Shown in pieces: positions 32,808 through 44,200 of a DNA stretch of 62,000 nt (position 1 is its first letter; each line of letters starts with the position of its first letter). The stretch lies in NCBI RefSeq assembly GCF_001949145.1, contig NW_019091713.1, forward strand, positions 20,763 to 82,762, written 5' to 3'. The DNA is from Acanthaster planci. Taxonomy: Eukaryota; Echinodermata; Asteroidea; Valvatida; Acanthasteridae. Position numbers and translations under genes: made by a program. Under the pieces are notes generated by a model. The model saw only the letters and a list, made by a program, of their open reading frames with translations, was not told the DNA's origin and ran no database searches.

Positions 32808-34151
32808 TCAGGCAAGTGAGTCCAGTTCTTCTTGACTTTCTGCGCGCAGCGTCTCTTCCTTCGGCCTCTCTCTGGACGGGGCGAGGGAGGGGTCAGCCGG
32901 GCCATGTTTGCACCGCCGCCGCCAGAACCCCCACCGGCGGAGAAGCCGTTTGACCCCTTCCCGGAATGCCCTGTTGGTGGCCCCGTAAATGACTGGGTTG
33001 CAGGCGCTGTTGAAGATGCACTGCCACTGCGTGAGAGCGGACGTCCAGAAGCTGATGGGCTCGCACAATATGGCCTGCACGATTTGACTGACGACGTAAG
33101 GGGTCCAGCAGAGTACGAAAGTGCCGATGAGCACCGTGACTGTGATGTTGGACTTGCGCCCCCTGACGAAGACCTTGGCCACCTTCCGGGCGTTGCCAAG
33201 GCTCATCTTGCGGAGGGCCACCGGGGTGGCGGGGCCGGTGGCCGGAGTGGCCCCATCCTCCACCGACATGGTGCTATCCGGGGTGCTGCCGTCGGGGGTG
33301 TTGGAGAGGCCGCGACGGGAGTGGGCCGAGCCGTTTTTGGACGGCGCCATCGGGTTGAGCTCGATGGCTCGACGATAACGGGCCTCTAGGCGATTCATGG
33401 TTCGGGCCATGCGCAAGATTTTGTAGTAAGAATATGCGATGACAACTGCAGAGGGGAAAAGGAAGAACAGTATCATGGCCCACATGAAGATGGGTTCGGT
33501 GTGCCAGAGAACATTACACAAGGCCGTGTCTGGGACCAGTCCAACACCTTTCCAGAGTCCGGACACCGGGAACACGGCGGCTATCGTGGAGTAAATCCAC
33601 AGCAGGGCACAGGTGAAGATCACCCGGCCGCATGTCATCTTGTTCTGATACTCGAAGGGACAGACCACGTACAGGTACCGCTCGTAGCTGACGAGTCCCA
33701 GTGAGAGTATGGACACGGAGCATAGGAGACAGATGAAGAAGCCGACGAACTGGCAGAGGAACCCCTGGGTGCCGCTGGGCCAGACGCATGTGAAGGCGTA
33801 GTAGATGGACGGCGGCTGGCTGACAATCCCCAACAGGAGATCCCCTAGGGCCAAGTTCAGGATGACCAGGAACGAGACGTTGTGGAGCTGCCGGTCCGTC
33901 ACGATGACCAAGATGGTCAGCCCGTTGCCGAAGACGATGAGGACGAAGCTGACCAGCCCCAGCGCGGCCTGCACGTACCGGGAGCCCACGTCCTCCGAGC
34001 ACGTGTGATTCTCATACAGGTCCCCGCACATCGCTTCCGCGGGCCAGCCGCTATCTAATGAGTTGTCCGATCCAAACGCCCCGGCCCACGACACATTGGT
34101 GAGCTGGGTTGACTGCGGCGGTACCGCCGACACAATATTGATGACACTCAT
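32808..34151 (-). CDS. orphan class A (rhodopsin-like) GPCR, 447 aa
   Basis: Seven-transmembrane receptor of the plasma membrane. Family landmarks are all present: N76 (TM1, GN), D104 (TM2, NLALGD), C133 and C212 for the extracellular disulphide, E157-R158-Y159 at the end of TM3, W185 (TM4), P233 (TM5), C348-W-T-P351 (TM6) and N385-P-V-I-Y389 (TM7). The N-terminal tail has N-glycosylation sequons at N19 and N48 and no obvious signal peptide. The third loop (~247-333) is long and rich in Ser/Thr-Pro, with kinase-like sites RRGLS (S283) and RKMS (S317). TM7 lacks the retinal-binding lysine at N385-6 (Ile instead), so it is not an opsin. The ligand is unknown; amine, peptide or lipid cannot be chosen from motifs. 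Coding sequence is one exon. An in-frame TGA two codons before ATG 34151 fixes the start. Stop TGA is at 32810-32808. Confidence 0.95.
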   Translation of the reverse strand: MSVINIVSAVPPQSTQLTNVSWAGAFGSDNSLDSGWPAEAMCGDLYENHTCSEDVGSRYVQAALGLVSFVLIVFGNGLTILVIVTDRQLHNVSFLVILNLALGDLLLGIVSQPPSIYYAFTCVWPSGTQGFLCQFVGFFICLLCSVSILSLGLVSYERYLYVVCPFEYQNKMTCGRVIFTCALLWIYSTIAAVFPVSGLWKGVGLVPDTALCNVLWHTEPIFMWAMILFFLFPSAVVIAYSYYKILRMARTMNRLEARYRRAIELNPMAPSKNGSAHSRRGLSNTPDGSTPDSTMSVEDGATPATGPATPVALRKMSLGNARKVAKVFVRGRKSNITVTVLIGTFVLCWTPYVVSQIVQAILCEPISFWTSALTQWQCIFNSACNPVIYGATNRAFREGVKRLLRRWGFWRRRCKHGPADPSLAPSRERPKEETLRAESQEELDSLA

Positions 34152-34201
34152 TATTCACAAACGTGACTTATGGTAATTCTTGACGACATCAGGGGACACA
34201 T
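34151..34201 (-). promoter_or_regulatory. upstream ORF overlapping the GPCR start (TAATG)
   Basis: A 16-codon uORF starts at ATG 34201, and its stop TAA (34153-34151) shares one base with the receptor start codon, as TAATG. In the spliced or unspliced leader this would place terminating ribosomes exactly on the main start, so termination-reinitiation is possible. It assumes the leader is colinear here. Confidence 0.5.
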
Positions 34202-34224
34202 TGGAAAGTAGATTCAGCCGTCAT
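34189..34224 (-). promoter_or_regulatory. second short upstream ORF before the GPCR
   Basis: ATG at 34224, 11 sense codons, TGA at 34191-34189. It overlaps the TAATG uORF in another frame, so the receptor leader has at least two nested uORFs. Confidence 0.4.
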
Positions 34225-37200
34225 TTGCGCTGCAACACTCTCGCCTAGCCGTGTTTTCATATTTTCCTACTTCATCTACGACGAAATACGTTGGCAGGGA
34301 ATATAAATTATTTTTTGTTGTCGGTAGAATAATCCATGTTTGAATGCCACATTATGACTGGCACGACACGAACACATGAACGCGTAGGCCTCCACAAAAA
34401 AGTCTTTACCACGCTTCAGTACCCACGAGTCTGACGGTTGGACCGCGGTATCGTGGTGGGACTACCGAAGGCAGAGGAGTCCCCAAAATAACAGTTAACT
34501 GCGGTCTTCCCGAAGTGTCAGTGCATGTGAACACGATTTAATTTTGATGTGAAAGGCACATTTTAAGAGTACGAATCGAGGTACAGTGAATTTCGTTATG
34601 TTTATAATGCGAGCCTCGGTTGGTAAGTTGTTTAGGAGGGCATTACTCACACCATAGAGCTCACACAAATCAGTAGTTGTCTGACCGAACAGAGACTTCA
34701 CATGCTCCTGGGTACAATACTGAAATCCTGTGGACTGATGGAGTTCACAAAATATCTGCCTGAGGAGCACGTACAGTACACCACGCACGTGTACTGTGTA
34801 CACGTCTCGACCAGCGGAAGTCGTTCATTTCAGTCACTTTACCTGCAACGTATAACCACTCACACATAACGAACGTGTTGTCTGCCCGGCACAAGCCCAC
34901 ATCACTGCACTTGAACGTTACATGCAGTGAAACGCTACAGGTTGCTGCTTTGAGCCCGATTGCATTGAACGCATGAATTGATTTTTTTTTTCCATTGTAG
35001 CCGCCGGGTCATAACACGCTGATCAATCCGGTCATCGGGGGGTTAAGTGAGCGGCGCGACCTCGTTCGGCCGCCTGGTCATGACAAACAAGGAAAGTCTG
35101 TGTCGGTGCATTCATTCATGCTATATGACTCATCATTATTCAGACACGGTCAATTGTCGTGGCGAAATCGTCCAGTGCGCAGACGCAAAAAAAACGACCA
35201 ATCATTTGGAAATAACGATTTCCTTGAGTGAAAAAATAAAGGGGGGGGAGAGAAAGGATTACAATGAGCAAAAATATGCGCATAGTTGAATCATGGAGAA
35301 ATAAAACACATGACCGGGGCACTTGTTGATCGAAACCAACTGCAAGAGTTCATCGGTTACCATGGAGCGGCTGTGAGTTACCCGATAACCTGTCGTACCA
35401 GCAACCAGCACCCGAAACTTGGGCATTTGGCTAGGCCCTTTCTCATGATTTCAAGCATCTCCCTTCAGCTACTGTAATTTCGCTTTGAGGCTTTTGTTAC
35501 TTGTTAAGTGCCATACCTCATTAGCGAACAATTACAATCTAAACTGTACTAACACTTAGCGGAGCGGTGGGTGGGGTCTTGCTCTGTCGGTTTTGCAACA
35601 AACGTCGAGCTTCGTGGTGTTAATTAGCAATGTGTTACAACAGTGTGGTTGGGTAAAAAAAAATCACATTTAATGCAAATCCGGAATGTACATGGAGACG
35701 AGCCTCATAGCGGTAGTTGTCTGTGTGGACCACTGTTTACAGGAGATCCGGTTGATAATAACAAAACCGAAGGGACCATATGGCCGCACTGGCCACCTGC
35801 AGTGTTGATAGATAATGTAAGCGAATGAGCAGTTAACAGCACCTTCCCCGCTGCAAAGATAAACAACAAAATCCTGGTTTCATCCGAGACCCAATTGTTA
35901 GGCTAAAAGAGAAGTGATCGATTGCATCATGCCCTCTGGGATCAAATTTGTTGAACAGAAACAACAAAACATCATGCCATTTATATAGACCAATTCATTA
36001 ATAACAGTTTGTGCAATTTTGGGGAACAGAAAGTGAAACGTGGATTCATTGTCGGCTTCCTTTTTAATACGAACCGACATCAATATTTTTTTACATTAGT
36101 ATGCAAACTACATAGAAAAGAGAGAGTTATTTCCTTTCAAATAATTCGGTTCAAACCCGCGTCCTTGCAGGCATCATTCTTCGCGAACGATTAAGCAATC
36201 AACAAAAACTCCTGCACCTCAACATTTGTGACCACTCTCAAGTCTGTTCCTCTTTAAATGTAGACGTACTGAAAACTACCGGCTTTCCAGGCATTATCCC
36301 CCAACAGAGGCAAATATAATAGTACTAGTTGGCAGACCCAACTTACAACGTGTACTGCAACGGTTACACCAATTCAATAGTCCCAAACAGACGGACGACA
36401 TTTGACATTAGCAAACTAAAGAGGAGTTCAGAATAAACTGACTGAAACTATAAACAAGTTTGAGGAATAGAGCTATTCAGCTCAAAGTTTAAGAACAAGA
36501 TTAAGATAGCATATAAGAGCACACACAGTATACTTGTTGCCGGGTTATGGGGACTGCACATAAGTTGAAATACAGACGTTATGAGGATCACAAACGTATC
36601 GGGAACAAATTGTTGTCCCCACAACGTGATTCGGCCTTTCTTAATTAAACAAAATGTCCGCCCCCCTAAGACATTTTCCTATACGTCCATGCCTGAACGT
36701 GGGGAAGGCCCACATACATGGACACTTACAAAACGATACCGTCGTGGCGACCCATCTAAAGGGGCCGGGTATACGCGATCAGTAGATCAATGCAGCACTA
36801 ACGATGACTGACGAAGATGGGCAGAACGCGTGCCAGAAGCCGCCAGGTCTAATCAGACCCGGTCTGATCAATTTCCGAAAAAACAATACAAAACATGGCC
36901 GAATCGGAGATCAGCTCTCCCTCTTCGCTAAGTGCACCTTGATTGAAAATTACCCAAACCGAGTCGCCTCGATCTTTGGGTGGTTAATGTGCGCGACTTT
37001 TGCAGGCTCAGAATTTAAAACCTTATTTGACTGGATAACTGTATTACTTTGAAAACGCTGTATACATTGGATTCTTCCTTTGCACAATATTGCAATATAA
37101 AGTACCAAAATGAGGCGGCTACAAATCGTTAATCCTGTAGTTTCGACCAATGTTGACAACATTATTTCCTGACTAGCGTACATCCAATCTGAAGCACAAA

Positions 37201-39084
37201 CCAAAAAAAGGGCGGTTGAGTTTTTAATTACTCTCAGCTTTCATCGAAGAACGTTTCTTTGTTTTGTTCGTTTTCGATATTATGGCCCCAGCATTCGTTT
37301 CAATACCACCGCAGCTGATTTTTCTAGAAGGGAAACCAGCTTTGAATTAATTTCGGGGACCCAGCCCGGCTGTAGTGTATAGCTCACTGTCATCATTCTG
37401 AATAGAGGCGGCCCAGTGCAGTGCGCAGTTACGGTCAATAACTCACCGTCCGCAATGAGCTCAGGGGAAATTGATAGCGACTGTCTGCCGTTCACGCTGA
37501 TCGGCGTATTTCTTCTGGCATGCATCAATTTTGAACAAATGATGAAAACATGAGCGAGGTACATCATTCACGCGTCTTCTTGACGACAATTCATTAGCCC
37601 GTCGCTCGCTTCTCGCTTCAGCAGGTGGCAATTTCAATGTTCGGTTTCTGGTTCAGTGCACATCATTACAATGATCTTCGTTATAAATGTGTCTGTACAT
37701 GAACTTAAGTTATGAGATTAGTACATTTTTAGACAGAAGATCAACGGACAATTTCTGGAGAGGAAATTTTCCAAGAGCTGTGGATGGAGCGTGACGCATT
37801 TTCTTGTCACGGGTGATTTGTCTAAATCCTTCCGCCACCTGTCTGATATCTGTAACAAGAATCCTACTGGAAACGGGCACTGAACTTGAAACACTATCGT
37901 CCCTGCTTCATTAGTGGGAATTGATCTTTGCCCCTGTTATGTCGAAGTAAAATTTCAGCGTCTTATTAATTTTTTTTTTTGGGGGGGGGTCATTTCACCC
38001 CGCCAATAAACGAGCACAAATGCCGTGTAAAGACGAGAAGGAAGATACAATCTGGTCTCGGATTTACGAGCCGTAGAGAAGGCTTCGCTACAACTGATGT
38101 AACTGATAAAGGCTGGAACTTCGCCGGTATCAGACCTCGCGCAGAGAGTGCTGCAGACGAACTACGGTGAACATCGCGATGCTCCAATTTTATAACAAAA
38201 TCGTTTGAAATTGAATTTTCCTTTATATCTGCGTTCTAACATCAAAGGGTGTCGTTCGATTTCGTGAGTTGCGAGCGGTCATTTGATTCAAATTTAATAA
38301 ATCCCCTTGGTCATGCAGATTCGTCGCGCATCTTGGAGAGAGGGTTATCAAATATCCAATGAACAAACAATTTCATCAGGCCTCCGTCCAAGTTAGTCTC
38401 TTTAGCATATCATGCGTCCCAATTACTATTTGTAATTTATGTCAAAGTTGACTTTCCACGAATTAAAGACAAAAAAGAATTATGAATGAATATGCACTCA
38501 AGGATACAAGTTTCTATTCATGTTGAACGACTGAACTCGTTGAATATCTTGGGCCTAATACTACCTGATTCATATTTGCATACACCGGAATTTAGCAGAA
38601 AAATTGCATAAAATAATGTACTGGGATAACCTAATTTTTTATGTTTAACAGATTTTGCAGATTTCTACTTCTGTCAACTTTTCATTTGGAATGGTCAGAG
38701 TTACCGGAAGTGCATCAAGGATTGTCAGAGAGGGGTGCGAATGCAATGGCTGGGGATCCCTGAGTTGATACTATGGAATTCCATATATGCTGTCACCCGT
38801 CGCCCGTCTCCTTTTGCTTTTTGTTGTATCCCAATTCTGCCATTTACCAGTTCCAAACATGCCATTTTCCGTCGCCCGTTGTGCGTCGCCTGTCGTCCGG
38901 TTTTTTTTTGGTCACGCTTGTGCAGTGGTATTTTACACTTTGACTCTTGATTGTTTCACATGTAAATGTACTTGTTCGAACAGTGCAAAGTCAGCCTTGT
39001 TCAGGGCCCAATAACATGTTTACCGACATCCCGAGATTTCCGAAACACAAATTAAATTATTGTCTGGTCTCTAATCTTTCAATT
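34225..39084. other. GPCR upstream region and intergenic DNA
   Basis: On the minus strand the stretch 34630-34770 has an acceptor-like CGTGCTCCTCAG|G and a donor-like GGT|GTGAGTAATG, so it could be a leader exon. A 9-bp perfect hairpin, ACAGTACAC/GTGTACTGT, lies at 34773-34797. The rest is AT-rich, with no domain-bearing ORF. Confidence 0.35.
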
Positions 39085-39430
39085 TCTTTTCAATTTTTGG
39101 TGGGTTTGATTGGTTAACTAATCGCATTTTTAATTATTCCCACAAAACAAAATCACCCACCGAAAAGTGATTTTTCCGAAGTCTGATTGCAGCCCAACTG
39201 GCAACCCTCAACTTACTTGGGCACTTAGGACCATTTTCAACCTTTTTTTATCCATTCTGCTCTCATATGAAAGCTCAATGACCCAGGGAGTTGATCCTGG
39301 AAACAATTTACACAATCTCACCATTTTGGGGGCCAAACAATCTCCCTTATCAAAAGATACCGTTGGGGAACTTTTAATGCTAATGAGCTGGCCAGAAATT
39401 CTCATTTGAATTAGTGGACTGCACTTGTAA
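39085..39430. repeat. dispersed repeat pair, copy 1
   Basis: Aligns by eye with 41462-41812 through TTTTTAATTAT.C.CAC, GATCCTGG.., ACACAATC.CACCATTT, GGCC.AAACA, TCTC..GG..ACTTT and GG.CACTGCAC. Same orientation, perhaps 60% identity. Confidence 0.55.
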
Positions 39431-39463
39431 GTGTAAACATACACATGAGCATTCTAAAACTAT

Positions 39464-39826
39464 CGAGCAGAAGCACCCCTTCATTGGTTGAAAAGAGCTA
39501 TGTTGGTCTGTTGTTCATTTTGTTGGTAGCGACGCTACCGTAACGCGTGTATTTCACAGTCGTTCGTGAACCAGCGAAGTAGTGCAGTTCTTTTTCATTT
39601 CATTTCATTCATTTCATTTATTATTTCTAAGGTACATGTATCAAGACGGAGACAACAAGCAACAAGCATAAAACAAGGACATAGAAAATTACAAAATACA
39701 CGGTAAAAACTGGTAACACCCCTGAGGGATTGCCAAGAGATGCACTTAATCATTATCGTGAGGCTCTCCTAAGATGCTATCAGAAAAAGAAAGTAGACAT
39801 TCATGGAATAAACTTGGTCCAGCTCG
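39464..39826. repeat. ~200 bp dispersed repeat, copy 1, split by a LINE tail
   Basis: The left part 39464-39590 runs from GAGCAGAAGCACCCC to GTGAACC..GTGCAGTTC. The right end TTGGTCCAGCTCG reappears at 39814-39826. Between them lies the LINE 3' end. Intact relatives are at 44201-44392 (same strand) and 57722-57922 (opposite strand). Confidence 0.7.
39591..39811 (-). mobile_element. 3' end fragment of a LINE (minus strand)
   Basis: Read on the minus strand the stretch ends TTGATACATGTACCTTAGAA, ATAATAAATGAAATGAATGA and further ATGAAATGAAA units, the short-period A/T/G tail typical of CR1/L2-type LINE 3' ends. It sits inside the ~200 bp repeat at 39464-39826, so it is a later insertion. Confidence 0.5.
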
Positions 39827-39833
39827 AATAAAT

Positions 39834-39960
39834 TGTCGTTTAAACGAGATAACTAAGTCGTTTAACGAGATAACTAAGTCGTTTAACGAGATAACTATGT
39901 CGTTTAAACGAGATAACTATGTCATTTTAACGAGGTAATAAGTTGTTTAAACGAGATAAA
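39834..39960. repeat. 22-24 bp tandem repeat with GTTTAAAC core
   Basis: Five to six units built on CGAGATAACTAAGTCGTTTA. Each junction forms GTTTAAACGAG or GTTTAACGAG. It starts directly after the split repeat copy. Confidence 0.85.
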
Positions 39961-41345
39961 ATCATATTTTTTCGCATTTGCAGCAATACGTTTCCATAGA
40001 AAGGCATAACGCTGGATGAGAAACACTCCACTGCACAAGCTTGGTCGACGGACACAACTCTCGATAGTGTCTGTACCGACGTCACGGTGTTCTAAAACAA
40101 ACAGGCAAACGTTTTCTGCCTCACAAAATGTGGGTTAAAAACAAGTCAATTAAATGAATTTCTGTCTCTTGAGGAAAGTGATTGTTGCCATTTCTTTTAT
40201 TGGTATTTTGTCCATTTACGATGTGAAGTCTAACTGCATACGCCAACATTACGAGTCTACATACGACAAGGCCCTTACGATATTACATGTATAAACTGTG
40301 GCTGATGAGTTGGTTGCCAGAACTTCGCTGAGCGCGTGTCAATAGGAAAGAATGACCCCCAAGTCATTCAAGTAGCTGAATGGTGCATTTTTTTTTCTGA
40401 AATACGGGAACCTGGTACCAGGAGTCACGGACAGACGGAGACGAGATTGATTGTGGTCTCGATTGGTGTTGATTTTACTGGAGAGCCGAACTGGCCGGCG
40501 GAACGAAGGGAGTCGTCAACTCGAAGCCGCGGAGCTCATCCGACCCTGCAAAATTGACTTGTCTCTGCTGAAATTAAACTGAAGTCTGTATCAGAGAAGA
40601 GAGCTCTCCCTCCGCTTGTTTGTTTGACATGCTGTTGCTTAATTATTCGTCTCGCAAAGAATTACTTGCCAGGATAACATTCGTCAGAATTCCTGGTAAA
40701 TGCATGGATACCTTTTGCAACAGCCAGCAGGGGTTGACTGACAGAATTCACTCATTCGACGCATATAAATATTCGCCAAATGTACACACGAAAAACTTTC
40801 CCTATGTAATTACTAGCACAGTAATACGATTGTGAGGTTTATAAAGACAGGTTCCCGACGGATTGTGTCACTGTGTGCTACAAATAACAAGGTCGATATA
40901 ATGTTTGCCCGTTTTTCAAAAAGGCAGAGCAGTATTTTATTTACAGGTGTGACAGCAGACCCAAACTGAAAATGTGCAAATTTACAAATGCCACCACGAA
41001 AAGTATTAAAAGTGAAAGGAAACGGGCAGAAATTATTCCTTTCCGCTGGGGTACTGATCCATTATCGCTGTCATCAGCTGTTGGGTTCACATGCTAATTG
41101 TTCTTCCTTGCTCTTCGTTCTGAAGCGCACTGTTTTACTAAGCGAGGTGCGGTACAGCTGTTGGGTATGGAGAGGACTAAACAGTGGAACTGTGGTTGAT
41201 AGAACGAACGGTTCGCTTTGTCGCCATGTATTTCCCAAGAACCTTGTCTATCTGCCATCTCTGATGTCAGGTTGCATCAAGAAATGGCCACAGTGTGGCT
41301 ACAGCTACGGACATTCACGGTGGTGTGCTCGTGCATGGCAAAAAC
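39961..41345. other. no gene seen
   Basis: Unique-looking DNA up to the assembly gap. Open stretches near 40990-41345 run into the gap and cannot be judged. Confidence 0.4.
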
Positions 41346-41424
41346 NNNNNNNNNNNNNNNNNNNNNNNNNNNNNNNNNNNNNNNNNNNNNNNNNNNNNNN
41401 NNNNNNNNNNNNNNNNNNNNNNNN
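41346..41424. other. assembly gap, 79 N
   Basis: Run of N. Confidence 1.
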
Positions 41425-41461
41425 AAAAAAGGATGTGTTGTGTGGTCCTTCAGATTTCATT

Positions 41462-41812
41462 TGATTTTCAATTTTTAGTAATTTTTTTAGTAGTACCAAT
41501 GATTTTTTTAATTATCCACCCAAAACTCACCCCCCCCCAAAGTGAATGTTGCCAAGCCCTCCCAGCGGCCATTTTTCAAATGACATCCTTCACCTTCCTC
41601 GGGCTCTTCTGACTAATTTTCAATCCCATTTTTGTCTGCTTTGCCCCCAGATGGGTGCCCCTGAATCTACAGAGATGATCCTGGGCCATACTGACACAAT
41701 CCCACCATTTCTTGGCCCAAACAGACTCCTCTTTTCGAAACAATCTCTGGGGGTACTTTCTGTGCGCCTCGGCCTGGCGGAAAATTTTCCTTGAATTGGG
41801 ACACTGCACCCT
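41462..41812. repeat. dispersed repeat pair, copy 2
   Basis: Partner of 39085-39430. Just past its end, GATTTAAAGATGGCGGACAGC (from 41830) looks like a YY1-type gene start. The frame there closes after 41 codons and includes a 10-G run. Confidence 0.55.
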
Positions 41813-41824
41813 CAAACCACAGCA

Positions 41825-42437
41825 CACCTGATTTAAAGATGGCGGACAGCAATGGATTATTGGGGGGGGGGCGTGACGTAGAGGCAAGGGATGCGCGGGC
41901 TACACAGAAAAACAGTCAGGCAGATGCAAACAAACCAAGAGGTCGGAAAATTCAGCATTGCTGAGATGTTCTCTTACGTGGAACTAAGCCGCAATACATG
42001 TAATTGTTTCTCGTCCTCCCAGAGATCTGTTCGGCTTGAGCCTGAGGTTCATCCGTTGGAACTTACTGGAGAGAAAGTAACAATGCAACGAACACATTAT
42101 TCGGACAACACTGGCCTTAAGGAATACAGATAAAGAAATAACTAATACAAGTAAAAATAATAAACTTATTCCTCATTTAATAATAGGATATGTACACTGC
42201 ACTAATTACACAAAAATACACTACTTACAATAAAATACTGAATATACTTATGCTTCCACGGTAAAATCTCCATAGGTCAAATGTGGATGACCCAAAATTG
42301 AACCCCCTATAACCTCTGCAAGACGTGTATACACTCTCCCCGTTTAACAATAAGGTACAATCCCGACTGATCAAAAAATAGGACCATATACGAACCCACA
42401 TCCTAAAAACCGTCTAATTCAGATTGCACTTTGGAAG
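41825..42437. other. no gene seen; downstream of LINE 3' end
   Basis: AT-rich DNA. It may contain the 3' untranslated part of the minus-strand LINE remnant that begins at 42438. Confidence 0.35.
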
Positions 42438-44110
42438 TTAGATAGTGATTACGTAATTATTCCAGAAGACGGTCAGGCCGAACATGATTCTGTCACGAGT
42501 CTCGAGATTAAGGCTGTTCCACAAACCAGAAAATCGAACAAATAATGTCTTGTGAAAAGCATTGGGTCGTGAATGCACATGACAAAATTTTACTGAGTCA
42601 AGGTGTCGGGCACCTGGGAGTGAGATGATTTAGGATGGGAATATCAAATTTTCTGTACAAACATTTAACAACAAAGGAGACAGATGGAAAATGAAATCTA
42701 TTCAATATGAATTGCAGACCCAGCTTGGTGCACTGCCCGGAATACTCGATGTTTTCCTTGTTTTGGATGTGGATACGTCTACGAGGAAGACCGAGACAGC
42801 ATCGAGTAAACCTTCTATGAACCCGTTCCAGGGAGTCCTGTTCAGAGACAGAGCTTGGGCACCAGACCGGGGTAGCATACTCATAACTGGTCTGACTAGG
42901 GCATAATACAGTTTAACCATCGCAGCAGGATCCTTACACTTCGCAATTCTTCTAACAAAACCAAGCAACCTACTTGCCTTACATACAACGGTTTGGGTTT
43001 GAGTTTTCCAGGAGCGATTGCGTGAGATAACTGCACCTAAATTGATCAGTCGACTTACTGGTTTTGGAGGATTGGAACGGGAAATAGACATCAGTTTGCA
43101 TTTCTCATTATAAAGTTTCATTCTATTTTGTGCACACCAACTATCAATCTGATACAAATCGGTTTGAAGAATAGCTTCATCGTTTTCATTGTACATGATC
43201 CTATAAAGCACAGTATCATCAACATATATATTGTCTCAATGAAGATCGAACACAAAAAGGCGGGTCAAAGCAAATATATTAAAAAGAAGTGGCCCGAGGA
43301 CAGAGTCCTGGGGCACACCCAAGTCCACCGAGTCTATGCTGACTGAGTACCCAGAAATTGAACGCATTGTTGTCTGCTGGTCAGATATGATTGAAACCAT
43401 TGAAACGACAAACCAAAAACTCCGTATTTATGCAGCCTTTCCAGAAGAATGCTATGGCTGACATGATCAAAAACTTTCGACCAGTTCAGAAAGACTGCAT
43501 CAACACGGGGCGGGTTGGGACGGTCGATGGCTTCTGCCCACTCATGATAAACTGTTGCTATCTGTGTAACTGTTGCGCGACAAGAAACAAAGCCATATTG
43601 AGTATTGACAATCGGAAATAATACCGCGTTTATACATGTGCGTTGCAACAATTGTTGCAACATGTTTTGCAACAATTTTCTCAAGACATTTTTTATACAA
43701 CTTACAATTGAGCATCGTGAAATTGGCCTGTAATTACTCATATCACGTACATCACCAGACTTGTGTATTGGGATTATGTCTGCAAGTTTCCATTCAGCTG
43801 GCACTCGACCAGTCGATATATAGAGATAAGTTACAAATTTGGTTCAGTGGGTAAGCCAGGCTATCAGCAGCAATTTTAAGAAGCATGGGGAGATATCATC
43901 AGGTCCCAGGCCTTGTTTGGATCTAAGGCGGTTAGAATCTTACGCACCTCTACAGCACTAGTAGGCCTATGCAAATAAGATCCTGTATGTACTAATTGTG
44001 GGACTTACGTATTTGATTATTAAGTTGATTCCGAATAGTTTTGTTCCTCAACGAGAGATTAGCATGTGACAAACTCTTACAAAGACCAGACAGTGGTTCT
44101 GATGGAATGA
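42438..44110 (-). pseudogene. CR1/L2-like LINE reverse transcriptase remnant
   Basis: A dead non-LTR retrotransposon polymerase. On the minus strand, in order but in shifting frames, are RNQLNNQIRKS (44033-44002, linker before RT), LDPNKA with GPDDISP (~43930-43895), LLKIAADSLAYPLNQ, and WKLADIIPIHKSGD with NYRPIS in the open stretch 43804-43334. AVFLNWSKVFDHVSH follows; Asn (codon 43486-43484) replaces the usual catalytic Asp. After a frameshift come GVPQDSVLGPLLFNIFA (from 43319) and a stop, then the catalytic box YVDD (43226-43215). The thumb is KASRLLGFVRR and LYYALVRPV, then in another frame YEYATPVWCP and RVHRRFTRC, with the C-terminal LWNSLNLETRDR and TAA at 42440-42438. No endonuclease domain was recognised. 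Several frameshifts and stops make it non-functional. Confidence 0.85.
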
Positions 44111-44200
44111 GGTATTAATCAGGCATTATGACCACTTTTTAATACAGCCATGGGAGATTCTGTGAACCTCAGGAGGGAAATTTTGCGTGAAGTATCCACT

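Noticed and set aside
32832-33389. 185-codon plus-strand ORF, and a 161-codon minus-strand ORF at 32714-33199 in another frame
   Set aside because: They lie over the GC-rich third loop and tail of the GPCR. The receptor frame has all family motifs; these have none.
40988-41478. ORFs up to 158 codons crossing the gap at 41346-41424
   Set aside because: A large part is N, so openness means nothing there.
41839-41965. ATG in a YY1-like AAAGATGGCGGAC context, giving 41 codons
   Set aside because: Short, contains a 10-G run that is prone to sequencing error, no splice donor before the stop, and lies at the end of a dispersed repeat.
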